Assembly (NCBI RefSeq): GCF_041154455.1
Contig: NZ_AP028664.1
Span: forward strand, 3,659,001-3,723,000
Length of the DNA: 64,000 nucleotides
Reading direction: 5' to 3'
From: Variovorax sp. V213
Lineage (GTDB): Bacteria > Pseudomonadota > Gammaproteobacteria > Burkholderiales > Burkholderiaceae_C
The notes below the pieces were generated by a model. It made no database searches. It was not told the DNA's origin and saw nothing but the letters and a program-made list of their open reading frames with translations. The stretch's first letter is position 1. Every line of letters begins with the position of its first letter. The position numbers were made by a program, and so were the translations under genes. This document shows, in pieces, positions 35,013 to 44,083 of the stretch.

Positions 35013-35732
35013 TCAGGCGCTGAGGAAGCGATAGAGGTTGCGCAGCATGCCTGCGGTGGCGCCCCAGACGAAGCGCTCTTCGGCGCCGTCCTGGTAGGGC
35101 ATCGAGTACCACTCGCGGTGGGTGCCGTCGGGCGCGGGCACCGTATGGCGGCGGTGGTTGGCCGGATCCATGAGCCAGGCCAGCGGCACCTCGAAGGCCA
35201 GCGCCACTTCGTGGGGATTGATGGTGAGCTCGAAGTCGGGCTCCACCAGCGCGACGACGGGCGTCACGATGAACGACGTGACGGTCGTGTAGGTCGGAAG
35301 GCTTCCAAGCACTTCGATGAACCGGGCCGACAGGCCCACTTCTTCCCAGGCTTCGCGCAATGCTGCCGCCGCGGTGTTCGCGTCCTCGGGATCGACACGG
35401 CCGCCCGGGAACGCGACCTGCCCCGAATGATTGGACAGGTGCGCGGTACGTTCGGTCAGCAGCACGGTTGCGCCTTGCGGCCGCTGCACGATGGGCACCA
35501 GCACGGCTGCCTGCGCCGGCGCACGGTCGATCAGGCGCGGTTCGCGGCGCAACTCGGGCGCCCACTCCGGCGGCGTGGCAAAGCGCCTGCGCAGGGCTTC
35601 GGTCGTCAGCTGCGCGGGTGCGACGGCGGGCAGGCCATCGGGGCCGCCGACCACCGGCGCCTTGCGCGGGTCGATCGACAGCAGCGTGGGGGGCACCACG
35701 GCATTGACGGGTTCGACGGGAGCAAATGGCAT
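35013..35732 (-). CDS. Nudix hydrolase, CoA pyrophosphatase-like
   Basis: A 239-residue protein. The Nudix box is complete, from GGRVDPED to the REAWEEVGL core. It is preceded by LLTERTAHLSNHSGQVAFPG, the extra signature of CoA-pyrophosphatases. It should split CoA or acyl-CoA into 3',5'-ADP and phosphopantetheine. The start is uncertain: MPFAPVEP at 35732 is chosen because upstream sequence shows no family similarity. Confidence 0.88.
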   Translation of the reverse strand: MPFAPVEPVNAVVPPTLLSIDPRKAPVVGGPDGLPAVAPAQLTTEALRRRFATPPEWAPELRREPRLIDRAPAQAAVLVPIVQRPQGATVLLTERTAHLSNHSGQVAFPGGRVDPEDANTAAAALREAWEEVGLSARFIEVLGSLPTYTTVTSFIVTPVVALVEPDFELTINPHEVALAFEVPLAWLMDPANHRRHTVPAPDGTHREWYSMPYQDGAEERFVWGATAGMLRNLYRFLSA

Positions 35733-35833
35733 GGGGGCGGCGGAATCGGTCAAGTGAGAGAGTTTCAGTGAAGGAGTAGAGCGTAAAAAAGCCGTGCTGT
35801 CTTTTCGCAAGAAACGTGCACGGTGCACAACGC

Positions 35834-35860
35834 AAAAAGCCGCCAGAGCGGCGGCTTTTT
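35834..35860 (-). terminator. Intrinsic terminator of the rpsP-rimM-trmD-rplS operon
   Basis: An 11-bp perfect stem (AAAAAGCCGCC and its complement) with a 5-base loop. It is T-rich at its 3' end on the minus strand and lies 19 bases past the rplS stop. Confidence 0.9.
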
Positions 35861-35878
35861 TGCACGGCAGGAAGCGGC

Positions 35879-36253
35879 TTACTTGGCAGCCTGCGACTTG
35901 CCCGGCAGCTTTTCCTTGATACGTGCCGAACGGCCGCTGCGGTCGCGCAGGTAGTACAGCTTGGCGCGGCGGACATCGCCGCGGCGCTTGATTTCGATGC
36001 CGGCGATCAGCGGGCTGTAGGTCTGGAACGTACGCTCCACGCCTTCGCCGCTGGAGATCTTGCGCACCGTGAAGCCGCTGTTGAGGCCGCGATTGCGCTT
36101 GGCGATCACGACGCCTTCGTAGGCCTGCACGCGCTTGCGGGTGCCTTCGACGACGCTCACGCTGACGATGACCGTGTCACCGGGCATGAAATCGGGGATC
36201 TTCTTGCCGAGGCGGGCGATTTCTTCCTGCTCGAGGGTTTCGATGAGGTTCAT
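35879..36253 (-). CDS. rplS: 50S ribosomal protein L19
   Basis: A 124-residue L19, a protein at the 30S-50S interface. It begins MNLIETLEQEEIARL and includes FMPGDTV, the SGEGVERTF segment and the KLYYLRDRSGR block. It is the last gene of the conserved rpsP-rimM-trmD-rplS operon, 133 bp after trmD. Confidence 0.97.
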   Translation of the reverse strand: MNLIETLEQEEIARLGKKIPDFMPGDTVIVSVSVVEGTRKRVQAYEGVVIAKRNRGLNSGFTVRKISSGEGVERTFQTYSPLIAGIEIKRRGDVRRAKLYYLRDRSGRSARIKEKLPGKSQAAK

Positions 36254-36386
36254 GATTTCCTGATATTCGATCGTGCTCGCGCTACACAAAAGGCGCCTTT
36301 GGTTTCATTGCTCCTTGATCGCCGAGGGCAACAAAGGATCACAACAAGGCCAGGCGCGGCCGGGCAGAGGATCGGGGAACCGAAGA

Positions 36387-37133
36387 TTATAGCTTTTTTT
36401 TCAGCGCCGTCTCATCGGCCTTGCTCAAGCGGCCGGCAGCGCGCGCGGCGGCAATCAGGTCGGGACGCCGCGCGGCGGTAATGGCGAGCCGCTGGTCGCG
36501 CCGCCAGCGCTCGATCTGCACGTGGTGCCCGGACAACAGCGGCGCCGGCACGCCCTGCCCGTTCCATTGCTCGGGCCGCGTGTAGTGCGGGCAATCGAGC
36601 AAGCCGTCGAGCGAAGGATTGAAGCTGTCCTGCACGTGGCTGGCTTCGTCGCCCAGCACACCGGGCTGCAGCCGTGCCACCGCATCGAGCAGCGCCATCG
36701 CCGGGATCTCGCCGCCGGAGAGAACAAAGTCGCCGAGGCTGATCTGGTGCGTCACGCGCGTATCGATGAAGCGCTGGTCGATACCTTCATAGCGGCCGCA
36801 GACCAGCACCGCACCTTCGCTGGCAGACCAGCGCTCGACCGCTTCGTGACGCAATGCCTCGCCGATGGGAGAAAACAGCACGACCGGCGCCGGAGAGCCG
36901 CGCGCGGCCAGCGCCGCATCGAGGCAGGCCGAGAGTGGCTCGGCCATCATCACCATGCCGGGACCGCCGCCGAAGGGCCGGTCGTCCACGCGCTTGTAAT
37001 TGCCCTGCGCGAAATCGCGCGGATTCCAGAGCACGACCTCGACCTGCTTCGACTCGTAGGCACGGCGCGTCACGCCGCTGGCCATGAAGGGCGCGAACAG
37101 TTCGGGAAAGAGCGTGAGGACGTCGAAGCGCAT
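36387..37133 (-). CDS. trmD: tRNA (guanine-N1)-methyltransferase
   Basis: A 248-residue SPOUT methyltransferase making m1G37 in tRNA. It shows MRFDVLTLFPELF, the FGGGPGMVMM block and the knot region ISLGDFVLSGGEIPAMALLD. It lies 27 bp downstream of rimM. Confidence 0.97.
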   Translation of the reverse strand: MRFDVLTLFPELFAPFMASGVTRRAYESKQVEVVLWNPRDFAQGNYKRVDDRPFGGGPGMVMMAEPLSACLDAALAARGSPAPVVLFSPIGEALRHEAVERWSASEGAVLVCGRYEGIDQRFIDTRVTHQISLGDFVLSGGEIPAMALLDAVARLQPGVLGDEASHVQDSFNPSLDGLLDCPHYTRPEQWNGQGVPAPLLSGHHVQIERWRRDQRLAITAARRPDLIAAARAAGRLSKADETALKKKL

Positions 37134-37160
37134 GCGCGCGAGGCCTGGTCAGTAGCCTAG

Positions 37161-37715
37161 TCAGTATTCAGGCTGCCAGTCGACCGTGATGAGGCGGCCT
37201 GCGAGGTCGACCTTGTCGATGAAGACCGAGACGAAGGGCACCATGCGTTCGATGGCCTTGCCGTCTTCTTCGGCCGCGAGCACCAGCGTGGTCTGCGGGC
37301 CCGTGGCGAGCAGCTCGCGCACCGTGCCGAGCGCCACGCCTTCGCGGTTGACCACCGAAAGGCCGATCAGATCGACCCAGTAGTACTCGTCGTCGCCGGC
37401 CGTCGGAAAGCTCGAGCGCGGCACGAAAACGCGCGCGCCGCGCAGTGCCTCGGCGGCATTGCGGTCGGGCACATCTTCGGACGAGGCGACGATGCAGTCG
37501 GAATGTTCTTTGGCTTCGCGGATCGCGAGCCGGAAAGCTGCGGTTGCCGAGGCTCCGGGAGCCTGCAGGAACCAGCGCTTGGAAGAAAAAAGCGCCTCTG
37601 GCTGGGCGCTGTGGGGCAGGACCTTGAACCAGCCCTTGATGCCCCATGCATCGGCGATGCGTCCTACCTCGATCGCATCCGCCGGCAATTCGGCGGCTTC
37701 GAGTGCGGGCAACAT
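37161..37715 (-). CDS. rimM: Ribosome maturation factor RimM
   Basis: A 184-residue factor for 16S rRNA processing and 30S head assembly. It has the signature VGRIADAWGIKGWFKV near residue 20 and a C-terminal PRC-barrel region ending ITVDWQPEY. It lies 16 bp after rpsP. Confidence 0.96.
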   Translation of the reverse strand: MLPALEAAELPADAIEVGRIADAWGIKGWFKVLPHSAQPEALFSSKRWFLQAPGASATAAFRLAIREAKEHSDCIVASSEDVPDRNAAEALRGARVFVPRSSFPTAGDDEYYWVDLIGLSVVNREGVALGTVRELLATGPQTTLVLAAEEDGKAIERMVPFVSVFIDKVDLAGRLITVDWQPEY

Positions 37716-37731
37716 CGCCGTGCCGGACAGC

Positions 37732-37995
37732 TTAGGCAGCTGCCTTGGGAGCCGCGGCAGCGGCTTGCTTGATCAGGCGCAGGACCGTGGGCGAAGCTTG
37801 TGCGCCCACGCTCTTCCAGTAGGCCAGGCGGTCCTGGGCAATGCGGATGCTTTCTTCGTTTTCCTTGGCGATCGGGTTGTAGAAACCCAGGCGCTCGATG
37901 AAGCGGCCATCGCGGCGAACGCGCTTGTCCGACACGACGATGTTGAAGAACGGACGGCCTTTGGAGCCGCCGCGGGAGAGTCGAATGACGACCAT
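37732..37995 (-). CDS. rpsP: 30S ribosomal protein S16
   Basis: An 87-residue S16. It begins MVVIRLSRGGSKGRPFFNIV and contains ERLGFYNPIA, with an Ala-rich tail. It is the first gene of the operon. Confidence 0.97.
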   Translation of the reverse strand: MVVIRLSRGGSKGRPFFNIVVSDKRVRRDGRFIERLGFYNPIAKENEESIRIAQDRLAYWKSVGAQASPTVLRLIKQAAAAAPKAAA

Positions 37996-38116
37996 GATTT
38001 ATCCTTGGGTGGTGCAGCAAGCCCGTTTTCTAAACAAGAAGCCCGCTCACAGTGTTCTTTCAACGTCGAGACACGCGACATGGCCACCCGGCCAGCGACA
38101 CGCTGAAAAGCCTGCG

Positions 38117-38145
38117 ATTATAGCCCGACCCGCGTTTTCTCCGAA
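38117..38145 (-). promoter_or_regulatory. Promoter of the rpsP operon
   Basis: On the minus strand TTCGGA (38145-38140) is followed, 17 bp later, by a perfect TATAAT (38122-38117). It points toward rpsP, with a leader of about 115 bases. It resembles the rpsT promoter, which also has a TTCGG-type -35. Confidence 0.7.
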
Positions 38146-38178
38146 TTTCCGCGCTTGCGCCATCCGTTTTCCCTCTGC

Positions 38179-38703
38179 ATGACCCTCACCATCCGCCCCA
38201 GCCGCGACGAAGATGTCGCGGCCCTCACGGCCATCTACGCCCATCACGTGCTGAACGGCACCGGCACTTTCGAAACCGAGCCTCCCTCGGCCGCCGACAT
38301 GGCCGCGCGGCGCGCCGACGTGCTCGGCAAGAACCTGCCCTACCTCGTTGCCGAAGAAAATGGCGAGGTGTTGGGTTTTGCCTACTGCAACTGGTTCAAG
38401 CCGCGCCCGGCCTACCGCTTTTCGGCCGAAGACTCGATCTACATCTCCGAAGCCGCACGCGGCCGGGGCCTGGGCGGCCAGCTGCTGGCGGCCCTCTCGC
38501 AGGCCGCCGAGGCGGTGGGCGTGCGCAAGCTCATCGCCGTGATCGGCGACTCGGCCAACGCGGGCTCGGTGGGCGTTCATCGCAGCCAGGGCTTCACGCA
38601 GGTGGGCGTGCTCAAGGACTGCGGCTGGAAGTTCGGCGAATGGCGCGACGTGGTCCTGATGGAAAAGGTGCTCGGCGAAGGCAGCACCACCAAACCCGAA
38701 TGA
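38179..38703 (+). CDS. GNAT-family N-acetyltransferase, phosphinothricin-acetyltransferase-like
   Basis: A 174-residue acetyltransferase. It has the hallmark IYAHHVLNGTGTFETEPP of the PAT/YncA group, an acetyl-CoA loop EAARGRGLGGQLL, and the ending GWKFGEWRDVVLMEK. Close relatives acetylate phosphinothricin, methionine sulfoximine or similar amino acids. It overlaps the TM2 gene by 4 bp. Confidence 0.9.
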   Translation: MTLTIRPSRDEDVAALTAIYAHHVLNGTGTFETEPPSAADMAARRADVLGKNLPYLVAEENGEVLGFAYCNWFKPRPAYRFSAEDSIYISEAARGRGLGGQLLAALSQAAEAVGVRKLIAVIGDSANAGSVGVHRSQGFTQVGVLKDCGWKFGEWRDVVLMEKVLGEGSTTKPE

Positions 38704-39146
38704 AAAACAAGACCATTGCCGCCTGGCTCTCCTTCCTGGGCGGCCCCTTGGGCCTGCACCGCTTCTACCTTCGCGGCATGGGCGACTGGCTCGGCTGGCT
38801 GCTGCCCATTCCCACGGCGCTCGGCCTCTACGGTATCGAGCGCGCGCGCATGTACGGCCTGGACGACGGCTGGAGCTGGGTGCTGATTCCGCTGCTGGGC
38901 TTCACCATCGCCGGATGCGCGCTGATGGCCATCATCTACGGCCTCATGACGCCCGAGAAGTGGAACGCCCGCTTCAACGCAGGTGCGCCGCCGGACGCCG
39001 CCCCGGGCCGCACGAACTGGGCCACCATTGGCGCCGTGGTGCTGGCGCTCCTCTTCGGCACCACGGTGCTGATGGCCAGCATCGTGTTCAGCTTCCAGCG
39101 CTACTTCGAACACCAGGTCGAGGAAGGCCGGAAGATCTCCCAGTAG
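38700..39146 (+). CDS. TM2-domain membrane protein
   Basis: A 148-residue protein. The N-terminal TM2 domain (WLSFLGGPLGLHRFYLRGMG) has two membrane helices, and two further hydrophobic segments lie around residues 60-80 and 108-130. Its function is unknown. It is translationally coupled to the upstream acetyltransferase by an ATGA overlap. Confidence 0.85.
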   Translation: MKNKTIAAWLSFLGGPLGLHRFYLRGMGDWLGWLLPIPTALGLYGIERARMYGLDDGWSWVLIPLLGFTIAGCALMAIIYGLMTPEKWNARFNAGAPPDAAPGRTNWATIGAVVLALLFGTTVLMASIVFSFQRYFEHQVEEGRKISQ

Positions 39147-39173
39147 CTGCTGCGCGCCCTCAGGCTGGGCAGA

Positions 39174-40184
39174 TCAGAAAATCTGCAGGCTGAGCCAATA
39201 CGCAATGGCGGCGACAAAGGCCGATGCCGGGATCGTGAAGATCCAGGCCCAGACGATGTTGCCCGCCACGCCCCAGCGCACGGCGCTGGCACGCTGCGCG
39301 GAGCCGACGCCCACGATGGCGCCGGTGATGGTGTGGGTGGTCGAGACAGGGATGCCCAGCGCGGTGGCCAGGAACAGCGTGAGCGCGCCGCCGGTCTCCG
39401 CGCAGAAGCCGCCCACGGGCTTGAGCTTGGTGATCTTCTGGCCCATGGTCTTCACGATGCGCCAGCCGCCGAACATGGTGCCCAGCGCGATCGCGGCATA
39501 GCAGCTCACGATGGTCCAGGTGGGCGGGCTCGCATCGGCGGCCGAGGCATAGCCGGTGGCGATCAGCAGCATCCAGATGATGCCGATGGTCTTCTGCGCA
39601 TCGTTGCCGCCGTGGCCCAGGCTGTACGCCCCGGCCGAAACCAGCTGCAGCCGCCGGAACCAGCGGTCGACGCGGGATGGCGTGGCGCGCCGGAAGCCCC
39701 AGGCCACCAGCACCATCATCATCGAGCCCAGCACGAATCCGAGAAACGGCGAAACGAAGATGAAAGCCACGGTCTTCCAGATGCCGGTGGCCACGAGGCC
39801 GCCGGTACCAGTCTTCGCGATCACGGCCCCCACGATGCCGCCGATCAGCGCGTGCGACGAACTGCTCGGGATGCCGTAGTACCAGGTCACGAGGTTCCAG
39901 CTGATGGCGCCCACGAGCGCGCCAAAGACCACATGCACATCGACCACACCGGGCTGGGCAATGCCCTTGCCGACCGTGGCCGCCACGCTCAGGTGGAAGA
40001 TGAAGATCGCGATCAGGTTGAAGAAGGCTGCGAACAGCACGGCGTGTCCTGGTTTGAGCACGCCGGTCGACACCACGGTGGCGATCGAGTTCGCCGCGTC
40101 GTGGAAGCCATTCATGAAGTCGAACAGGATCGCGAGCGCGACCAGCACCATCACCACCCAGAGGGCGACCTGAACCGTTGCCAT
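39174..40184 (-). CDS. pit: PiT-family inorganic phosphate transporter
   Basis: A 336-residue multi-pass membrane transporter of low-affinity phosphate uptake by the H+-coupled route. The duplicated PiT signatures are visible: DFMNGFHDAANSIATVVSTG in the first half and GHGGNDAQKTIGI in the second. It lies 13 bp after a DUF47 (PhoU-like) gene, a standard pairing. Confidence 0.94.
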   Translation of the reverse strand: MATVQVALWVVMVLVALAILFDFMNGFHDAANSIATVVSTGVLKPGHAVLFAAFFNLIAIFIFHLSVAATVGKGIAQPGVVDVHVVFGALVGAISWNLVTWYYGIPSSSSHALIGGIVGAVIAKTGTGGLVATGIWKTVAFIFVSPFLGFVLGSMMMVLVAWGFRRATPSRVDRWFRRLQLVSAGAYSLGHGGNDAQKTIGIIWMLLIATGYASAADASPPTWTIVSCYAAIALGTMFGGWRIVKTMGQKITKLKPVGGFCAETGGALTLFLATALGIPVSTTHTITGAIVGVGSAQRASAVRWGVAGNIVWAWIFTIPASAFVAAIAYWLSLQIF

Positions 40185-40197
40185 CGATTGCTACCGC

Positions 40198-40842
40198 TCA
40201 GGAATTCTCGAGGACGATGCCCTCGATGACATTGGCCACGTCCTCGCATTTGTCGGTGATCGTCTCGAGCAACTCGTAGATTGCCTTGAGCTTGATCACC
40301 TCGCGCACGTCGGGCTCCTCGCGGAACAGCTTGCTCATGGCGCTGCGCATCACGCGGTCGGCGTCCGACTCGAGACGGTCGATTTCCTCGCAGGTCTTGA
40401 GCGTGGCCTCGGCCACGGCCGGGTCGGCGATCTTGCCGAGGAACTTGACGGCGTCCTTGAGGCGGTCGCAGCACTTCACGCTCAGGGCAGTGAGGCGCAC
40501 GATCTCGTCGGTCATGTGCCGCACGTCGTACAGCGCCATGGTCTCGGCCGAGTCCTGGATCAGGTCGGCCACGTCGTCCATCGTGTTGATGAGCTTGTGG
40601 ATCTGCTCGCGGTCGATGGGCGTGATGAAGGTCTTGTGGATCAGCCGGTTGACGTCATGCGTCACGCGGTCGGCCGCACGCTCGGCGTTGTCGACGTCGC
40701 GGTTGTATTGCTCCCGCAGATGCACGTCGTTGTAATTGGCCACGAGTTGCTCGAACGCCCGCGCCGCTTCGACGATGCGCTCGGCGTGCTGGTTGAACAT
40801 CTCGAAAAAATTCCCCTCGCGGGGCAGCAGCTTGCCGAACAT
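40198..40842 (-). CDS. DUF47 PhoU-like protein
   Basis: A 214-residue all-helical protein of the DUF47/PhoU-like family. It begins MFGKLLPREGNFFEMFNQHA and is rich in Asp/Glu metal-binding helices (DNAERAADRVTHDV). It probably modulates the adjacent PiT transporter. The start at MFGKLL matches the family N-terminus. Confidence 0.93.
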   Translation of the reverse strand: MFGKLLPREGNFFEMFNQHAERIVEAARAFEQLVANYNDVHLREQYNRDVDNAERAADRVTHDVNRLIHKTFITPIDREQIHKLINTMDDVADLIQDSAETMALYDVRHMTDEIVRLTALSVKCCDRLKDAVKFLGKIADPAVAEATLKTCEEIDRLESDADRVMRSAMSKLFREEPDVREVIKLKAIYELLETITDKCEDVANVIEGIVLENS

Positions 40843-40936
40843 GGCGCTCTCTCCTGGGTTCGCGGCTGCCACAAATGTGTGACAACGTCATGAAAAACCG
40901 CGCAAGTGTAATGGGCGGAGCGAAGCCGGCCGGTCC

Positions 40937-40957
40937 GGCAGGGTTCCGGACCCTGCC
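40937..40957 (-). terminator. GC-rich hairpin downstream of folK
   Basis: An 8-bp perfect stem (GGCAGGGT and its complement) with a 5-base loop, lying directly after the folK stop. No T run follows, so it may be a weak or factor-dependent terminator. Confidence 0.35.
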
Positions 40958-40961
40958 CGGC

Positions 40962-41612
40962 TCAGTCGCGGATTCGCTCGATGACCTGCGAGGAAACGCG
41001 GGCGAGTGCCGCGCGCGGCACCTTGTCGGGGGCGATCTCGGCCAGCGGCTTGAGCACGAAGGCGCGGTCGCGCATGCGGGGGTGCGGCAAGCTCAGCGCG
41101 GGCGTGTCCTTGATCGCGTTGCCGTGCATCAGCAGGTCGAGATCGAGCGTGCGCGGCGCGTTGGGAAACGGCCGTTCGCGGCCGGCCTGCTCTTCGAGCA
41201 GGTGCAGCTCGGCCAGGAATGCCTCGGCCGTGAGCCCGGTCCGCACGGCCACCACCGCATTGATGAAATCGGGCCCGGCCGCATCGACCGGTGCGCTGCG
41301 GTAGAGCGACGAGCGCGCCGTGACCACGGTGCGTTCGATGGTGCCGATGGCGTCCATGGCCGCTTTCACCGCCGCCTGTGCGTCGCCCAGGTTGGCGCCG
41401 ATGGCGACGAAGGCCTGCACGGTCGGGTAGTCCTCGCGCGTGCGGCGTGCGGGCGCACCCGCAGCCCCCGCCTTGCCCGCAGGCCGGCTGGGCGCGCGCC
41501 GCGCGGGCGCAGGTCCGCCGCTCTTCGGCTTCGATGATGGACCGCCACGCGATGGCGGCCGGCTCTGACCGCCGCCGCTCTTGCCGTCCTTCGGCCGGTT
41601 CGGTGCGCTCAT
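40962..41612 (-). CDS. folK: 2-amino-4-hydroxy-6-hydroxymethyldihydropteridine pyrophosphokinase
   Basis: A 216-residue protein. Residues about 65-216 are the HPPK domain of folate synthesis (ANLGDAQAAV, then SSLYRSAPVDAAGPDFINAV, RTLDLDLLMHG and HPRMRDRAFVL). The first 60 residues are a low-complexity basic extension rich in Lys, Arg, Pro and Ser that is absent from typical FolK. The ATG overlaps the pcnB stop by 4 bp, so the extension is probably really translated. Confidence 0.92.
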   Translation of the reverse strand: MSAPNRPKDGKSGGGQSRPPSRGGPSSKPKSGGPAPARRAPSRPAGKAGAAGAPARRTREDYPTVQAFVAIGANLGDAQAAVKAAMDAIGTIERTVVTARSSLYRSAPVDAAGPDFINAVVAVRTGLTAEAFLAELHLLEEQAGRERPFPNAPRTLDLDLLMHGNAIKDTPALSLPHPRMRDRAFVLKPLAEIAPDKVPRAALARVSSQVIERIRD

Positions 41613-43246
41613 TCGGCTGCGGCGCTCCCGCCGCCCTCGCCGCCACTGCCACCGCCGCCACCTCCGGTGCGCGGCTTGCGGCGACGGCGGCGCTTGCGCG
41701 GCGCGGCCGCTTCGCCATCGGGCGGCACGGCGCCGGCATCGACTTCGACCTCGGCCTCGTCGTCCTGCCGCAGTTCGGCGTCGGCCTGGTGCTGGCGCGC
41801 CACCGGCTCGCCGCGCGGCTTCGGCGCCACCGGGTCGCGTGTGCGCACGCGCTGGCGGGTCTTCTGCTCGTCGCGCACCTGTTCCAGCAGGTCTTGCTGG
41901 CGCACTTCGTCGGCCGTGCTGAACTCTTGCCACCACTCGGCAATGGCCTCGCTGACCTCGCCCACGTCGGCGCGCAGGCGCATGAAGTCGAAGGCGGCGC
42001 GGAAACGCGCCTGATCGACCAGGCTGTAGGGCGTGGAGCCGGTGCGCTTGTCGAAGCGCGGCTGCATCATCCAGATCTCGCGCATGTCGGCGGCCAGCTT
42101 GCCGCGCCCCGACACGTCGCCGATGCGGGCGTTGAACACATCATCGATGGCATCTTGCAGCGCCGGGAACGGGGGCTGCGGGCGCTGGCCGTGCCGGCCC
42201 TCGATGCGCTGGGCCCAGCCGTCGCGCACATCGGCCCACAGCACGCAGGCCAGGAGGAAGCTGGGCGCCACGGGCTTGCCTTCGCCCACGCGGCGGTCGG
42301 TGTCCTGCAGGGCCGCCTTCACGAACGGCGAGTCGGCGCGCTCCACCACCACGTCGAGCAGCGGATAGATGCCCGTGACCAGGCCCAGCTTGCGCAGCTG
42401 CTCGACCGTGGCTATGGCGTGGCCGGTCTGCAGCAGCTTGAGCATCTCGTCGAACAGGCGGCTCTGCGGCACGTCGGCCAGCAGCTTGCTTGACTCGACC
42501 AGCGGGGCGGCGGTCTTGGCTTCCATCTTGAAACCGAGCGCCGCGAGCTTGGCCGAGAAACGGATCGCGCGGATGATGCGCACCGGGTCTTCGCGGTAGC
42601 GCGTGGCCGGGTCGCCGATCATGCGCAGCGTGAGCTTCTGCGCGTCCTTGATGCCGTTGTGATAGTCGACCACGATCTGGTTGGCCGGGTCGTAGTACAT
42701 GGCGTTCACGGTGAAGTCGCGGCGCGCCGCGTCTTCTTCCTGCGGACCCCAGACGTTGTCGCGCAGCACGCGGCCGCTGGCATCCACCGCGTGCTTCATG
42801 CTTGCGAGCTCGCCCTTGCTGGTGCGCTCGTTGCCGGCAACCTGCTCGGCGGCGGCGTTGTCCATGTAGGCGCGGAAGGTCGAGACTTCGATCACCTCGT
42901 GCTCGCGGCCGCGCCCATACACCACGTGCACGATGCGAAAGCGCCGCCCGATGATGAAGGCGCGCCTGAACAGCGACTTGACCTGCTCGGGCGTGGCGTT
43001 GGTGGCCACGTCGAAGTCCTTCGGACGCAGGCCCAGCAGCAGGTCGCGCACCGCGCCGCCCACCACGTAGGCCTCGTAGCCGGCTTGCTGGAGCGTGGTG
43101 ACGACGTTCTTCGCGCGTTCGTCGACCAGGGCTGGATCGATCTTGTGAACCTCGGCCGGCACCTCCTGGCGCTTGCCGAAACGGCTCTTGCCCTGCGTGC
43201 CGCCGGCGGATTTGCCCAGCAGCTTGTCGATGAATTTCTTGATCAT
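41609..43246 (-). CDS. pcnB: Poly(A) polymerase I
   Basis: A 545-residue class II nucleotidyltransferase. It has VGGAVRDLLLGLRPKDFDV with the catalytic aspartates, followed by RFRIVHVVYGRGREHEVIEV. The C-terminus, from about residue 470, is a Lys/Arg/Glu-rich disordered tail ending in Gly/Ser/Ala. It adds poly(A) tails that promote RNA decay. It lies 18 bp after hda and is coupled to folK. Confidence 0.95.
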   Translation of the reverse strand: MIKKFIDKLLGKSAGGTQGKSRFGKRQEVPAEVHKIDPALVDERAKNVVTTLQQAGYEAYVVGGAVRDLLLGLRPKDFDVATNATPEQVKSLFRRAFIIGRRFRIVHVVYGRGREHEVIEVSTFRAYMDNAAAEQVAGNERTSKGELASMKHAVDASGRVLRDNVWGPQEEDAARRDFTVNAMYYDPANQIVVDYHNGIKDAQKLTLRMIGDPATRYREDPVRIIRAIRFSAKLAALGFKMEAKTAAPLVESSKLLADVPQSRLFDEMLKLLQTGHAIATVEQLRKLGLVTGIYPLLDVVVERADSPFVKAALQDTDRRVGEGKPVAPSFLLACVLWADVRDGWAQRIEGRHGQRPQPPFPALQDAIDDVFNARIGDVSGRGKLAADMREIWMMQPRFDKRTGSTPYSLVDQARFRAAFDFMRLRADVGEVSEAIAEWWQEFSTADEVRQQDLLEQVRDEQKTRQRVRTRDPVAPKPRGEPVARQHQADAELRQDDEAEVEVDAGAVPPDGEAAAPRKRRRRRKPRTGGGGGGSGGEGGGSAAAE

Positions 43247-43264
43247 TGTTGGTTGAAGCTCTTC

Positions 43265-43951
43265 TTATTCGTTTTCGAGCATGGATCGGATCAGCGGGAT
43301 CGTGATCGCGCGCTGTGTCTGCAGGGCATAGCCATCGAGCTGCGTGAGCAGCTCCATGAGGCTGCCCAGGTCGCGGCTGAAGCGGTGCAGCATGTAGTCG
43401 AGCACGTCGTCCGACAGCATGACGCCGCGCGCGTCGGCCGCCTGCCGCAGCACCGCGCGGCGTTCGCTTTCGCTCAGCACCTGCAGGTGGAACACATGGC
43501 CCCAGCCCAGCCGGGTGCGAAGGTCTTCGCGCAGCGGCAGGTCGGCCGGCGGCAGGGCGCCCGCGGCCACCACGCCGCGCTGTAGGGTCTGCGCGTTGAC
43601 GAACCAGTTGAAGGCCGCGTGCTGCTGCACCGCGGTGTAGAGGTGTACATCGTCGAGCAGCACGGCGCCCCAGCGCTCGTCGAACTCGGGCGGCTCCAGC
43701 AGGCCGGCATGCAGCCAGCCCACGCTCGCGCCCTGCTCGCGCAGTGCGACACGCACCGATTCGAGCAGATGGCTCTTGCCGCTGCCGCTTTCGCCCCACA
43801 GATAGGTCGGCACGGGAGAGTGAGGCACCGATGGGCCGGCGCCGCCCACCCACAGTTGCAGGTGCCGCAGCGCCGCCTCGTTCGGGCCGGCAAAAAAAGC
43901 GTCGAAGCTGGGGCCCGTCGCAATGCCGATATCGAGCGCGAGCTGTTTCAT
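43265..43951 (-). CDS. hda: DnaA-homologous replication regulator Hda
   Basis: A 228-residue AAA+ protein. The N-terminus MKQLALDIG holds a QLxLxx-type sliding-clamp binding motif, which favours this start over MNLPG 15 bases upstream. Walker A is GESGSGKSHLL and the Walker B-like segment is VLLDDVHLY. With the clamp it stimulates hydrolysis of DnaA-ATP. It is the first gene of hda-pcnB-folK and divergent from purM. Confidence 0.9.
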   Translation of the reverse strand: MKQLALDIGIATGPSFDAFFAGPNEAALRHLQLWVGGAGPSVPHSPVPTYLWGESGSGKSHLLESVRVALREQGASVGWLHAGLLEPPEFDERWGAVLLDDVHLYTAVQQHAAFNWFVNAQTLQRGVVAAGALPPADLPLREDLRTRLGWGHVFHLQVLSESERRAVLRQAADARGVMLSDDVLDYMLHRFSRDLGSLMELLTQLDGYALQTQRAITIPLIRSMLENE

Positions 43952-44083
43952 CCCGGGAAGGTTCATGGAGGGGGCCCGGAGGGCCCTTAAAATCGTGAGG
44001 AATTCTATCGGCCCGGCCGCTTCGGTTACCGGCGCCCCTACCTCTTCGTCTCCTTCCCGCCCCTTTCTCGACACCGTCCGACC

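Noticed and set aside
36289..36300. A perfect 12-bp palindrome AAAGGCGCCTTT in the trmD-rplS gap.
   Set aside because: Suggestive of an operator or small hairpin, but it has no loop, no T run and no second copy, so no function can be supported.
40868..40885. Two TTGT(C/G)(A/G)C-type repeats 11 bp apart before the DUF47-pit operon, reminiscent of a Pho box.
   Set aside because: The repeats differ at several positions from the CTGTCAT consensus, and PiT systems are often not under PhoB control.
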